The notes under the pieces are model-generated. The model did no database searches and was not told the origin of the DNA. It saw nothing but the letters and a program-made list of their open reading frames with translations. This document shows positions 52,006-61,506 of a DNA stretch of 64,000 nucleotides, piece by piece (positions within the stretch are counted from its first letter, which is position 1; each line of letters starts with the position of its first letter). Source of the DNA: Candidatus Thiosymbion ectosymbiont of Catanema sp. Cochon2018. Its GTDB lineage: Bacteria; Pseudomonadota; Gammaproteobacteria; Chromatiales; Chromatiaceae. Position numbers and translations under genes: made by a program. The DNA lies in the NCBI GenBank assembly GCA_011392765.1, contig WYCW01000001.1:800888-864887 (forward strand), written 5' to 3'.

Positions 52006-53370
52006 CTACTTTGCTGCCACCTCGAGCAATTCTTCGCCCACGAGCACATTGATCATTTGAGCCATAACCCGAATCTGGGGGCCTTCTTTGGTGTGGTACT
52101 TCTTGTGGGTATAGTCCTGCCCCCACCAATCCCAGCATCCTTGTGGGTTGAGCGGAGCACCTTCCCAACTTTCTATCTGCGGATACAGGACTACGATGCC
52201 GTTTGTCTCCGCCCACTCGTTGTATCCGGAAAACTTGGCAAAGAGATTTCCGGAATGCCCGGGTCGGGTGTCGGTTTCCCCTCCCTGCAGGCAACCATGG
52301 AAGGCGACGTGCAGCTTGCATTTCTTCCCTTTCTTGCATGTCTTCGGGATAAATATATAAGCTCGTTCCGCCATAGAGGCATTCTGTGCTTCGGTTCGCC
52401 ATGCATCCGGGAAGAATTTCTCGAAGATACGTCGTTGGTCGAATTCCAATACCTGTTTCTCCTCCGTCTTGACGCGCTCCGAGGCGAGTGCCTCCTCCCC
52501 GTAAATATGTTTGAGTATTGCCCCTGCCAGATCGACATCCTTGAGGTCCTCGCAAAGTTCCTTTTTATTGTTCGGCGGGCAATCGGCGCCCGCGTCTGTG
52601 GAACAAATGCAACCATTGTTCTTCATCTCTTTTTGAGCGACCTGCTGGCAATCGTCGATGAACGGGTACCCCTGGTCCCCCAATGGCGTCGAACTGGGGC
52701 AGTCAGCGACGGCCCTTTCTGCCTCCGGCCCCTCCGGCCGATTGAAGCCGTCTCTCACGACGGTATGTGGAGCAGGAAAGTTCCTCCTATTGTACCTGAC
52801 GTTGCCTTCCTTCAAACCGAGCTTGTCGGGGGCAGTATACAAATCGTATACGGCATCCATCACACCAGCCGTTACCAGCGCGTCATATTTGCCGCTGAAA
52901 AGATAGACCTTATCGGTTTTGATATTGCGCAGAGTACTCCATTTTTTCGCTCCAACGAATGATTTCTGCGCCAGCTGCTTTGCTTGCTCCTTATTTTTCG
53001 GCGTTCCGTCACCTTTAGCACACTGAAGTTGGTCATCTCCCAAATCTCGGCACATGGACTCGAGGAATCCAAACGCAGAGCACTTATGCGTGGCGCGTTG
53101 AATGTTGCCCTGACTACAGTAATAGGGTCCTCCCGCTATGATCCCGGCGCCCATGATGTGTTCCGAATGTACGATATGGAATTGGTGTGCCATGAACGCA
53201 CCCGAAGAGATTCCGGATACGGAAATCGACTTCTTGTCGATATCCAACCCCTTGGCCAAATCGGTCAACGGGGGGGGCGTAGCCTGCGCCGGAGCCAAGG
53301 CAAACACGAACACCATCAGTGCGGTTGCGGCCAGGATCCGTTGAAATAGCCTCACATTCTTTGGAACCAT
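52006..53370 (-). CDS. Exported poly(3-hydroxybutyrate) depolymerase-like esterase
   Basis: A 454-residue alpha/beta hydrolase with a signal peptide (ILAATALMVFVFALAPAQA, cleavage near residue 30). The lipase box is GISSG (53-57) with nucleophile S55, and the PHB depolymerase tail NPQGCWDWWGQDY is present. Many cysteines suggest a periplasmic or secreted protein with disulfides (CICSTDAGADCPPN). AAGGAAAGAG lies before the ATG at 53370. Such enzymes hydrolyse PHB or short hydroxyacid oligomers. The protein is longer than usual because of an insertion around residues 240-330. Confidence 0.85.
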   Translation of the reverse strand: MVPKNVRLFQRILAATALMVFVFALAPAQATPPPLTDLAKGLDIDKKSISVSGISSGAFMAHQFHIVHSEHIMGAGIIAGGPYYCSQGNIQRATHKCSAFGFLESMCRDLGDDQLQCAKGDGTPKNKEQAKQLAQKSFVGAKKWSTLRNIKTDKVYLFSGKYDALVTAGVMDAVYDLYTAPDKLGLKEGNVRYNRRNFPAPHTVVRDGFNRPEGPEAERAVADCPSSTPLGDQGYPFIDDCQQVAQKEMKNNGCICSTDAGADCPPNNKKELCEDLKDVDLAGAILKHIYGEEALASERVKTEEKQVLEFDQRRIFEKFFPDAWRTEAQNASMAERAYIFIPKTCKKGKKCKLHVAFHGCLQGGETDTRPGHSGNLFAKFSGYNEWAETNGIVVLYPQIESWEGAPLNPQGCWDWWGQDYTHKKYHTKEGPQIRVMAQMINVLVGEELLEVAAK

Positions 53371-53603
53371 TGCTCTTTCCTTCTCGGTTGGCAAAAGAAG
53401 AACTTCCGAGACGGCTTTGCCTCGGAAGCGACGAGATACTTTCTTCCTTCGAGGAAAGCAAAACCCGACTGCGAGATGTTAGGATCTCGCTTGGTTTGGT
53501 ATCCTCGGATTGCTTACGGAGAAACTGGCCCGGGGAACCAAATCCTGTACATAATATAGGGATTTCCCTATCCTTGTCAATCTGAAATTGGCGGAATTTA
53601 ATC

Positions 53604-54761
53604 ATGGAGTCCTTCCCGAGAACCATGAAAAACCCAACGCAAGCCAAGCATTCCAGCCAATCTTCGATACAAACTCTACTTTTGGAAGAGTCCGAAGCGA
53701 TGGCGAAGTATGCCCTCACTTCAGGGCTGGCCGTCCCGGCAGAGGTCGTAGAAAAACTCGAACATATTGCCGCCCGAATGCGTATGACGGGATCGGTTTC
53801 TGATTCACTCGCTTCGGAAACCAACGGCAGTACGCCCGGAGATATTACAGATCTTGATGGAGAGAATAGATATATCAGACAGTTGGCCATGATTCATGAT
53901 CGCTTTGCTCGCCTCGTGGCACCTGCTACACCACGTACGATCCATCTCCTTGCGGTGGAATCCGCCAAAACCGATTTCTGGCATTTCTTAGGCCCGGTGC
54001 CGCTCGTTCGCCGGATGATGTGGGCAGCCATTATCTTCCTGGTCGCTATTGTCGGATTCAGTTTGTCAGATAAAGTAAATTGGCAGAACATCGAAGCCGG
54101 GTGGTTGGAGCTCTCCGGATCCGCATCGCTGTATAATTTACTTTTTCTCCTCTCGGCTGCGGGAATCGGCGCCTCGTTTCAGGCACTCTTTGAAGCCAAC
54201 AGATATGTCGTAGCCGGCATATTCGATCCGAAATATGAATCATCTTATTGGATCAGGTTCGTACTTGGGTTAATCGCCGGCCTTATACTTGCCGAACTGG
54301 TTCCTTTAGGTCCCGACAAAACATTGGTAGGAGAACCGAGAGGACTAGGTAAACCTACGTTGGCTATGCTCGGCGGTTTCTCATCCGTAGTGGTGTACCA
54401 GATAACCAATCGGTTGGTAACTACCGTTGAATCGCTCGTGAGAGGCGAAAGGAAGGACATCGTCACCAGCCAGGAACAGGCCGCGAAGGCACGTGCCAAC
54501 GAGGAACTCGACCAAAATCGGCTCAAGCTCGCGGGAAGCCTGATAAGCCTTCAGCAACAGCTCAGTAAGGGGGCCACTCCGGAGCAGCTGAACGAAAAGC
54601 TCGGTCAATTGCTGAAAGAGTTCACACCTTCCGAGGTGATCGGGGAGATTGGGAGTAGCCAAGGGAAGGGCGGAGTCAAAGCGCCTTCCGAGCAAAACAA
54701 TCAGGGAGAGAGCAGAGCCGGAGTGTCTTCCGAGCAAAAAAGTCAAGCAAAAGGGTCGTGA
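53604..54761 (+). CDS. Membrane protein of unknown function
   Basis: A 385-residue protein, not recognised. A soluble N-terminal part (1-130) is followed by four hydrophobic segments (MMWAAIIFLVAIVGFSL, LYNLLFLLSAAGIGASF, FVLGLIAGLILAELVPL and TLAMLGGFSSVVVYQI). A coiled-coil C-terminus (NEELDQNRLKLAGSLISLQQ) and a polar tail come after. It is monocistronic and divergent from the depolymerase. No clear partner gene. Confidence 0.6.
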   Translation: MESFPRTMKNPTQAKHSSQSSIQTLLLEESEAMAKYALTSGLAVPAEVVEKLEHIAARMRMTGSVSDSLASETNGSTPGDITDLDGENRYIRQLAMIHDRFARLVAPATPRTIHLLAVESAKTDFWHFLGPVPLVRRMMWAAIIFLVAIVGFSLSDKVNWQNIEAGWLELSGSASLYNLLFLLSAAGIGASFQALFEANRYVVAGIFDPKYESSYWIRFVLGLIAGLILAELVPLGPDKTLVGEPRGLGKPTLAMLGGFSSVVVYQITNRLVTTVESLVRGERKDIVTSQEQAAKARANEELDQNRLKLAGSLISLQQQLSKGATPEQLNEKLGQLLKEFTPSEVIGEIGSSQGKGGVKAPSEQNNQGESRAGVSSEQKSQAKGS

Positions 54762-54976
54762 TCAGGCCGTATGTTCCACTTTCCGAATCCCGACGTTCCA
54801 TGGTCTCCGGATCGGCCGTGATCGCGCGAATCGGCGCGAAAAAGATCCTTCCCTTCGGTTCGGGATGAAAGGTCTCTCCCTTCGGTTCGAGATGACAATT
54901 TTCGCGAGGATTCGCATGATTCGTAGTTTCTCCTCTTTTTTCCGCCAATGCACACAATCGGAAGGCGCGCCTTTGA

Positions 54977-55855
54977 TTATCCGCCCAAGGCGCCGCGAAC
55001 GGTGCTGACCGGAATGGTCGTGGCGCCCTCCGATTGATGCCGCTCGGGTGCCCTGGCGTGCCCGTAGACGACTTCGTAACTCGCCGGCAGGCGTCCATTC
55101 TTGCGGTGGACTTCGTAGGCCCGCTCTACCGCTACCAGGCGGCGGCGGCCGGTGAGTCCGCGCGCGCGGGCGCTGGTCGCATTGTGGGCCCCTAATACCT
55201 TGAGGTCCCGCATCAGGTCCCGTGCCTGCTCGTAGGTGACGGTCAGGCGCTCGACGTCTATGACGGGATCGGCAAACCGCGCGTTCGCCAAGGCATCGCC
55301 CACATCGTGCATGTCTAAAAAAGGGCTGACGTGGGGGTGGCCGTCGGCGGCGGCCCAGGCCTCGCGCAGCTCCCACAGGGTGTCCGGTCCGAAGGTGGTG
55401 AACATTAACAGGCCACCGGGCCGCAGCACGCGCAGGCACTCACCGAAGGTCCCCCGGATATCATTGCACCACTGCAGGGTGGCATTGGAGAAGATGAGGT
55501 CCACACTGGCGTTTGCCAATGGCAGGGATTCCACATCGGCGCACACGCAATCCGGACGCTCGGGCCGGGAACTGCAGGTCCGGTCCTGGGCGCGGGCCCG
55601 CAGGAGCATCGTCGGCGCAAAATCCAGGGCCAGGATGCGGGCCTGGGCGAAGCGTTGTTGTAGCCCCGCGATCGCGTAGCCGGTGCCGGCGCCCAGATCC
55701 AGCACCAGCTTCGGCTCCAGACGGACATAGTCCAATCTCTCCAGGAGACGGTCGGCCATCTCGCGCTGGAGCACCGCGGCCTCGTCGTAGCCGAGCGCGG
55801 CCTGATCAAAGGAGCGGCGTGCGGCGCCTTTGTCGATGGGGCCCAGGTTCAACAT
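54977..55855 (-). CDS. bioC: Malonyl-ACP O-methyltransferase BioC
   Basis: BioC methylates malonyl-ACP to start pimeloyl synthesis for biotin. The 292-residue protein has the SAM-binding motif LVLDLGAGTGYA (50-61), the DLIFSNATLQWCNDI block and FTTFGPDTLWELREAW. The ATG at 55855 overlaps the bioH stop by 7 bases. The frame extends far upstream through bioH DNA but this is not coding. The cluster lacks bioD after bioC; nothing in the next 2 kb resembles it. Confidence 0.93.
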   Translation of the reverse strand: MLNLGPIDKGAARRSFDQAALGYDEAAVLQREMADRLLERLDYVRLEPKLVLDLGAGTGYAIAGLQQRFAQARILALDFAPTMLLRARAQDRTCSSRPERPDCVCADVESLPLANASVDLIFSNATLQWCNDIRGTFGECLRVLRPGGLLMFTTFGPDTLWELREAWAAADGHPHVSPFLDMHDVGDALANARFADPVIDVERLTVTYEQARDLMRDLKVLGAHNATSARARGLTGRRRLVAVERAYEVHRKNGRLPASYEVVYGHARAPERHQSEGATTIPVSTVRGALGG

Positions 55856-56667
55856 GCAAGCCCCCGGAGAAAGTGCGCGATTGCCCCGCCGGTCTCCTCC
55901 GGATGAGACAGAAAGGGCGCGTGGGCGGCGCCGGCAATCACCTGGCAGCGGGCCTGGGGCAGTAAGCGGGCGATGTCCTCGCTCGCCGCCGCAGGGACCA
56001 GGGTGTCGCGCCGCCCGAACAGCCATAGCGTCGGACAGGTCAGGGCGCCGATCCGTTCCCGCAGGTCGGTGTCCCGCAACAGGTCGAGTCCCTGCGCCAG
56101 GGCGGCGGGGACCGGTGCCGGACGTTGGGCCAGCTCCCGGCGCAGGGTCCGCAGGCTGTCCCGCGCGCCCTCGCTGCCCTTGACCTGTAGGGCGAGGAAG
56201 CGAGTCAGGGTCCCCGCGGGATCGGCCAGCAGCTCGTCATGGAACTGCGCCAATACCCCGATATCCATTGCCGCCGGCCAGTCCGGGGCGCGAACGAAGC
56301 GGGGCGTAGCGGTCAGGAGGACCAGGGCCCGGACCCGTTCCGGGGCCCTCGATGCCGCTTTCATAGCAATCAGCCCCCCCAGGGACCAGCCGATCCAGAC
56401 CGCCCGCTCGGGGGCCGACTCCAGACAGGCGTCGGCCCATGCCGCACAGCTGGCGTGACGCGGCTCGAAGGGGCCGGCGCCGTGACCGGGCAGCTCGATC
56501 TGCCACAGCCGTCGGCCTTCCGTAAGCGAGGCCGGCAGCCCTTCCCAGACCGCCGCGTTCATGCCCCAGCCGTGGAGCAGGACCAGCCCGCATGTCTCAC
56601 CGGGGATCGTCGTCCCGGCGGCATTCGCAGCCGCGCTGGTGCCGTGGTGAGCGGAATTCGTAACCAT
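55849..56667 (-). CDS. bioH: Pimeloyl-ACP methyl ester carboxylesterase BioH
   Basis: BioH removes the methyl ester after chain elongation, the partner step to BioC. The 272-residue alpha/beta hydrolase has VLLHGWGMNAAVW (about 29-41), the nucleophile motif GWSLGG with S95, and the catalytic His in AGAAHAPFLSHPEE. The ATG at 56667 was chosen, though a longer frame to 56709 exists. Coupled to bioC. Upstream lies a solo RepC end (about 56730-56750) separating it from the methyltransferase gene. Confidence 0.92.
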   Translation of the reverse strand: MVTNSAHHGTSAAANAAGTTIPGETCGLVLLHGWGMNAAVWEGLPASLTEGRRLWQIELPGHGAGPFEPRHASCAAWADACLESAPERAVWIGWSLGGLIAMKAASRAPERVRALVLLTATPRFVRAPDWPAAMDIGVLAQFHDELLADPAGTLTRFLALQVKGSEGARDSLRTLRRELAQRPAPVPAALAQGLDLLRDTDLRERIGALTCPTLWLFGRRDTLVPAAASEDIARLLPQARCQVIAGAAHAPFLSHPEETGGAIAHFLRGLAC

Positions 56668-56729
56668 AAGATCAGGGTATTGCTGGGTTTTGGCCGTCCC
56701 TGGCCGCAACCCAGCCTACGGCCTACGGT

Positions 56730-56750
56730 CCTTTTTTAGACAGCCTCTAA
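56730..56750. repeat. Solo RepC end
   Basis: CTTTTTTAGACAGCCTC with TAA, one end of the RepC family. No matching other end in the neighbourhood. Confidence 0.65.
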
Positions 56751-56799
56751 GACTACGAATGCACACGAATCCGAATTCGGGAACCCGGTATTCATCCCA

Positions 56800-57534
56800 C
56801 TAATTCTTCCCGGTGGTTTCACCGCACCCGGGGCGGGGAACCCGGTAGGGGATCAACATCGGCACCGTGCGCTGGTAGGTCCGGTATTCCTCGCCATGGA
56901 CCGCGATCAGATCGCGCTCTTCCAGAACAGTGCCCAGGATGATCCATACCGTAAAGAGTACGTTCAGCAACAACCTGTCCGCCGTGAGATCCGGGTACGA
57001 CCAGATCATCACCAGGATCGTGAAGTAGGAGGGATGACGCACCCAGCGGAAGGGTCCCACGAGAAGTATGGGGCCGGGTGGGGGAAAGGCCGCGTCCGCC
57101 GGCCGCGACAGGGCCTTGTCGCCGAAGACGTCCACCGACGCGTCCAACGACCGGGCGATCCAGGGCTGAACTGCCACGGCGGCAAGAAAGATACCCTGGA
57201 GCAGCCAGCGGAAAATGCCATCGGCCGAGGCGATCGGTTGCGACGACTCCTGCCACAGCAGCATGAACAAAAACAGCATGACGGCCGTTACCGTGGTGAA
57301 CAGTGCGCCGAAGTAGCGCTTCGGTATCCTTTGCACGATTCGGGTCCGGATCCCCTTGCGGATCATCACGCTGTGCTGAAGAAAAAACGTCAAACACAAG
57401 CAGGCGTCGAATATCAAGATCCCGGCCGTATCCAGCGGCAGCTCGACAATATGGAACGGACCGATAAATAGAAAAACCACGAACGCCGTCAGTGCGCCGG
57501 CACCAATTAAGGCGGGCAGAAAGGCTAGGCGCAT
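56800..57534 (-). CDS. ICMT/PEMT-type membrane methyltransferase
   Basis: A 244-residue membrane protein with about five hydrophobic segments. The C-terminal block RHPSYFTILVMIWSYPDLTA, then VLEERDLIAVHGEEYRTYQ, is the SAM-binding pattern of isoprenylcysteine carboxyl methyltransferase-like enzymes. It is inserted between bioF and bioH on the same strand and is flanked by repeat debris on both sides. It probably methylates a lipid, isoprenoid or small molecule; a role in biotin synthesis is not required. Confidence 0.82.
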   Translation of the reverse strand: MRLAFLPALIGAGALTAFVVFLFIGPFHIVELPLDTAGILIFDACLCLTFFLQHSVMIRKGIRTRIVQRIPKRYFGALFTTVTAVMLFLFMLLWQESSQPIASADGIFRWLLQGIFLAAVAVQPWIARSLDASVDVFGDKALSRPADAAFPPPGPILLVGPFRWVRHPSYFTILVMIWSYPDLTADRLLLNVLFTVWIILGTVLEERDLIAVHGEEYRTYQRTVPMLIPYRVPRPGCGETTGKN

Positions 57535-57956
57535 GATGTCACTCTAATCAGTGGGGTCAGACTCGATTGATTTCTGATCTTGTGCTCAGTTTCCCACGCT
57601 TCGTCATTCCGGAGCATCCAGTACGTGATCCAATGTAAATCAATCGAGTCTGATCGCTTGATATTGCGGGTAGGTTCGTAGGTTGGGCAAAGTCCGCCGG
57701 GGACGGTGGGCCGTACCCAACGAACTGTGGATGTCGGGCACACCGCCGTGGACCACATGGACGGCATGCGGGTAGCCCAATAGACAACATGGACAGTATG
57801 GACTGCATGGACACGGGGACACCCAGCGACCCCCGATCCATGTGGTCCACTGAGTCCATGTAGTCCACGGCGGTTGCCACCGTCCCCGGCGGCTTTGCCC
57901 AACCTGCCCGACTGCGAATAACAGCGTAAAGATGCAAAATTAGTTGAAATGGCGTA
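57535..57956. other. 420-bp gap with repeats
   Basis: Contains TGGGGTCAGACTCGATTGAT with its inverse ATCAATCGAGTCTGAT (57550-57655), a GTTGGGCAAAG block similar to 14720, and an unusual region rich in CATGGAC and ATGGACAG (57735-57860) that pairs with CCATGTGGTCCAC. No gene seen. Confidence 0.6.
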
Positions 57957-59225
57957 CTAGTGCCCCAGACTGCCAAGGGCCTCCAACAGCCGGTCCACGT
58001 CCTCCGCCGTGTGTGCGGCGGAGAAGCTGATGCGCAGCCGGGCCGAGCCCTCCGGTACCGTGGGTGGCCGGATGGCACTGACCAGGATCCCGAGCGCTTC
58101 GAGTCGCTTGCTCCAGGACAGGGCCTGCCGTGCCGTACCGGCGATGAGGGGCTGAATCGGCGTCGCGGAGTCCATGAGCGGCAGGCCCAGTTGAGCGGCA
58201 CCCGCCCGGAAACGCCGGATCAGCGTCCGCAGCTGCTCCCGACGCCAGGACTCGCGACGGGCGATGCGCAGGCTCTCCTGGGTCGCCACGGCGATCGCCG
58301 GCGGCGGTGCCGTGGTGTAGATATAGCTGCGGGCGCGCTGGATCAGCGTCTCGATCAGCTCCCGGCTGCCCGCAACGAAGGCCCCCGACACGCCGAGGGC
58401 CTTACCCAGGGTCCCCACCAGGACAGGGACCTGCTCCGGTCCCAGACCGAAGTGGGCAAGGCTGCCGCGCCCTTCTTCACCCAGCACCCCCAAACCGTGG
58501 GCGTCATCCACCAGCAACCAGGCCCCAGCGTCTTGGGCCATAGGAGCCAGCTCCGGCAGGGGCGCCAAATCCCCGTCCATGCTGAAGACCCCGTCGGTAG
58601 CGATGAGCCGGACACCCTCCCCCCCCCCCTCCAGGAGGGTGTCGCAAAAGGCACCAGTCTTCGCTCTTTGCCCCCCTCTCCCCAACCCCTCTCCCGGCGG
58701 GAGAGGGGCTTTTGCGACACCCTCCTCCAGCATCGAGGCCAAGGCCCGCGGATCCGCGTGGGCATAGCGCCGCAGCCGCGCCCGGCTGAGCAGGGCACCG
58801 TCCAGAAGGGAGGCGTGGTTCAACCGATCCTCGAAGACCTGATCCCCGCGTCCCGTCAGGGCCGATATGACCCCCAGGTTGGCCATGTAACCGGTAGAAA
58901 AGAGCAACGCCCGCGGGCGACCAGTAAAATCCGCCAGCTCCTCCTCCAGGGCCTGATGCGCGATGCTGTGGCCCGTGACCAGGTGGGCCGCGCCACTGCC
59001 GACACCGTAGGTATCCGCCCCCCGCTTGAGGGCGGCAATCACGCTCGGGTGGTTGGCCAGGCCCAGGTAGTCGTTGCTGCAAAAGGCGAGCAGTTGTCGC
59101 CCGTCGATCAGGGGCCGCGGCCCCTGGGGACCTTCGAGTACCCGCGGCGCCCGGTAGAGGTGCTTTTTCCGCAGGCGGTCCAGCTCGGCGGCAAGATCAG
59201 AACGAGGGGAGTAGTAATTTTTCAA
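57957..59225 (-). CDS. bioF: 8-amino-7-oxononanoate synthase BioF with in-frame repeat insert
   Basis: BioF condenses pimeloyl-ACP with alanine in biotin synthesis. The PLP enzyme has [13 protein letters not shown] (48-60), the [10 protein letters not shown] segment with D240 and the PLP lysine in GTLGKALG (K275). It is 422 residues long, about 35 more than usual. Residues about 168-202, between RALASMLE and [17 protein letters not shown], come from a RepG element (58634-58725) and have no counterpart in other BioF proteins. The site is a surface loop before the conserved [10 protein letters not shown] strand, so activity may be kept. Same strand as bioB, 91 bases upstream. Confidence 0.93.
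   Translation of the reverse strand: MKNYYSPRSDLAAELDRLRKKHLYRAPRVLEGPQGPRPLIDGRQLLAFCSNDYLGLANHPSVIAALKRGADTYGVGSGAAHLVTGHSIAHQALEEELADFTGRPRALLFSTGYMANLGVISALTGRGDQVFEDRLNHASLLDGALLSRARLRRYAHADPRALASMLEEGVAKAPLPPGEGLGRGGQRAKTGAFCDTLLEGGGEGVRLIATDGVFSMDGDLAPLPELAPMAQDAGAWLLVDDAHGLGVLGEEGRGSLAHFGLGPEQVPVLVGTLGKALGVSGAFVAGSRELIETLIQRARSYIYTTAPPPAIAVATQESLRIARRESWRREQLRTLIRRFRAGAAQLGLPLMDSATPIQPLIAGTARQALSWSKRLEALGILVSAIRPPTVPEGSARLRISFSAAHTAEDVDRLLEALGSLGH
58634..58725 (-). repeat. RepG copy 3: in-frame palindrome inside bioF
   Basis: 92 bp with ends GGAGGGTGTCGCAAAAGG and CTTTTGCGACACCCTCC. It is preceded by a C-run (58618-58632) and GGACACCCTCC. The peptide starts EGVAKAPLP, as in the helicase, but ends in a different frame. 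Confidence 0.88.
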
Positions 59226-59255
59226 GTGGGTGTGTCTGGAATGATGAATGATGAA

Positions 59256-59303
59256 TGATGAATGCGGAATGGTGAATAATCACTCATCATTCCGCATTCA
59301 TCA
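59256..59303. repeat. 16-bp inverted repeat between bioB and bioF
   Basis: TGATGAATGCGGAATG and CATTCCGCATTCATCA are exact inverses separated by 16 bases, preceded by ATGATGAATGATGAATGATG. It may fold as a hairpin in the bioB-bioF transcript. Confidence 0.7.
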
Positions 59304-59316
59304 CTCACCAATAGGA

Positions 59317-60321
59317 TCAAACCGCTTGCCGGGAGCAGGATCCGGGCTCGGTTTTTTCTCCGGCGTCGATGGTCTCGAATGTCAGACCCAGGCGCTCGAA
59401 CAGCCGCGCGTCGCCGACCGACTCGGCATTCGGGGTAGTCAACAAACGCTCGCCATAGAACATGGAGTTGGCACCGGCCAGGAAACACAGGGCCTGAAGC
59501 TCATCGCTCATATCCGAACGTCCCGCCGAAAGTCGCACATAGGACCTGGGCATGAGGATGCGGGCCACCGCGATGGTGCGCACGAACTCGAAGGGGTCCA
59601 GGTCATCGGTGCCGAAGAGGGGGGTCCCCTCTATCTTTACCAGCAGATTGATAGGCACCGACTCCGGGTGGGTGGGCAGGTTTGCGAGCTGCCGAAGCAT
59701 GGACGCCCGATCGCGCCGCGACTCGCCGAGTCCCAGGATGCCGCCGCTGCACAGGCGGATACCCGCCCGTCGGATATGGGCCAGGGTTTCGAGGCGATCC
59801 TGGTAGGTACGGGTGGTGATGATCCGGTCGTAGAACTCCGGCGAGGTATCCAGGTTGTGGTTATAGTAATCGAGTCCGGCCTCCGCCAACCGTCGGGTCT
59901 GGCGATCGGTCAACATGCCGAGGGTGACACAGGTCTCCAGACCCAGGTTACTTACCCCCTCGACCATCTCGACGACTCGATCCAGATTCCTGTCGGTCGG
60001 ATTCCGCCAGGCCGCGCCCATGCAGAAGCGGGTTGCACCCTGGTCCCTGGCTGTCCGGGCGGCCTCCAGTACCTCCTCCAGCGGGAGCAGACGCTCCTGC
60101 TCCAGGTCGGTGTCGTGTTTCGCACTCTGGGAGCAATAGCCGCAATCCTCCGGACAGGCCCCGGTCTTGATGCTGAGCAGGGTACTCACCTGCACCCGAT
60201 TGGGCTCGAAGTAGGCCCGGTGCACGGACTGGGCGCGAAACAACAGGTCGTTGAAGGGCTGATCGAGGAGAGAAGTGATCTCGTCGAACGACCAGTCGTG
60301 GCGGGTCTGGCTGATAGTCAT
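59317..60321 (-). CDS. bioB: Biotin synthase BioB
   Basis: BioB inserts sulfur into dethiobiotin using radical SAM chemistry. The 334-residue protein has CPEDCGYC with C56, C60 and C63 for the 4Fe-4S cluster, and the 2Fe-2S ligand region ([28 protein letters not shown]). The length matches family members. First gene of the biotin cluster in this orientation; the start codon at 60321 is the natural one. Confidence 0.97.
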   Translation of the reverse strand: MTISQTRHDWSFDEITSLLDQPFNDLLFRAQSVHRAYFEPNRVQVSTLLSIKTGACPEDCGYCSQSAKHDTDLEQERLLPLEEVLEAARTARDQGATRFCMGAAWRNPTDRNLDRVVEMVEGVSNLGLETCVTLGMLTDRQTRRLAEAGLDYYNHNLDTSPEFYDRIITTRTYQDRLETLAHIRRAGIRLCSGGILGLGESRRDRASMLRQLANLPTHPESVPINLLVKIEGTPLFGTDDLDPFEFVRTIAVARILMPRSYVRLSAGRSDMSDELQALCFLAGANSMFYGERLLTTPNAESVGDARLFERLGLTFETIDAGEKTEPGSCSRQAV

Positions 60322-60705
60322 AGGCGGATAGGGTTTGGATGCACGATCGGGTAACGTGCGGATTGTAGCGTAACAGGCTGTAGGATAACGGTTTTTGATC
60401 GGCTGTCAACTCTATCCGAGTTGTGAGGTTTACAATGCCCTAGCCCATCAATGTCAGGATAGGCGGTGTTGTAATTTTGTTGTTCCTGGGTATCTCCAAG
60501 CCACAATGCCATTAAGTTAAGCCGTCATTCCGGCAAGGAGTGCCGGAATCCGGACGCCAGGGAGGCAGCAAACGCAGGGGGAGTCTGAACGATCATCGGG
60601 TTGCTGGATGGCTTATCACCACTTAGAAATTTACCACTACCCCAGCAAAATCGGATGAAACGGGGTACTGGAAGCAGTTATTAACAGGCGCTGAAAAAGG
60701 CCCCC
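60322..60705. other. Gap of about 380 bp upstream of bioB
   Basis: Contains GGTGTTGTAATTTTGTTGTT (60463, shared with 19876), a solo RepD end (60505-60522) and the string GTCATTCCGGCAAGGAGTGC. No gene seen. The bioB promoter should lie at the left side. Confidence 0.6.
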
Positions 60706-61266
60706 TCAATCCGCCCACAGCAGTGACAGGTCGAATGCGATGGCGTCGAACGGTGGGAGCGAAACCCGATCTCGGTCATTCAAGGTGGTGAGCAACAGCC
60801 ACTTTCCCGCGTTATTCTCGAAGGCCTCCAAGGTACGCGGCTGGGGATCGATAAGCCACACGTGCGCTACGCCGTATTCCGCATAAATCGGCAGCTTTTC
60901 GGCACGATCGTCCGCGGCCGTTCCGGGGGACAGGACCTCGCAGATCCAATCCGGCGCCAGCTCGAACCAAGCGGTTTCCGGTAAGCCCGGCATACGTGTC
61001 CGGCGCCAGCCCGCAAGGTCCGGGACCAGGATATGGGGCCCGAGGTGTAGCTCGGGTTCGTCCAGGATCCACCACCCACCGGGACCACCACGACCCTTGT
61101 CGAAAGGACTGTCGAGCATCCCGCCAAGGGATGAGCTTGCCCGCAGGTGCCTCGGCCCCGGTCTCGGATGGGCAATCAAACGACCATTGGCGATCTCAGC
61201 AACGAGATGGGCCGGAACCCGTAGCAGGTCCTCATAGGTTGCTTGGCGTGCGGCTGGTTCGGACAT
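60706..61266 (-). CDS. Uma2 family endonuclease (DUF820)
   Basis: A 186-residue PD-(D/E)XK protein of the Uma2 type. The core has GRLIAHPRPGPRH (28-40), GGWWILDEPELHLGPHILVP followed by DLAGWRRTR, and WICEVLSPGT, the characteristic catalytic strands. The final YAEYGVAHVWLIDPQPRTLE is typical. Such proteins are widespread in cyanobacteria and sulfur bacteria, often in many copies, with unknown cellular targets. Divergent from the NACHT gene, whose start is 240 bases away. Confidence 0.9.
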   Translation of the reverse strand: MSEPAARQATYEDLLRVPAHLVAEIANGRLIAHPRPGPRHLRASSSLGGMLDSPFDKGRGGPGGWWILDEPELHLGPHILVPDLAGWRRTRMPGLPETAWFELAPDWICEVLSPGTAADDRAEKLPIYAEYGVAHVWLIDPQPRTLEAFENNAGKWLLLTTLNDRDRVSLPPFDAIAFDLSLLWAD

Positions 61267-61506
61267 AGTTATCTTTCCGGTAGCATAGATGTCAGGTCCC
61301 GGATGATTGCGAGGAATTTTTTTGAAAAGTTGGGGCTGCTGGGCGTACCACTCCTGAAGTATTCAGAGGGACATATTAACGACTACCCGCACGGGAATCG
61401 ATCCCGTTCGCGGCCCGGCGTCTGCGACAGTTGCTCCCTGCGGTAGGTTTGGCCTACTCTGGCCCCTCAGCTTCCATCCCGCCGCGTAACCTAAGGGTCA
61501 GACAAG

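Noticed and set aside
57735-57860. A coding or satellite repeat in the CATGGAC-rich region
   Set aside because: The units are irregular and the frames are broken by stops. It looks like degenerate repeat DNA with partial inverted pairing.
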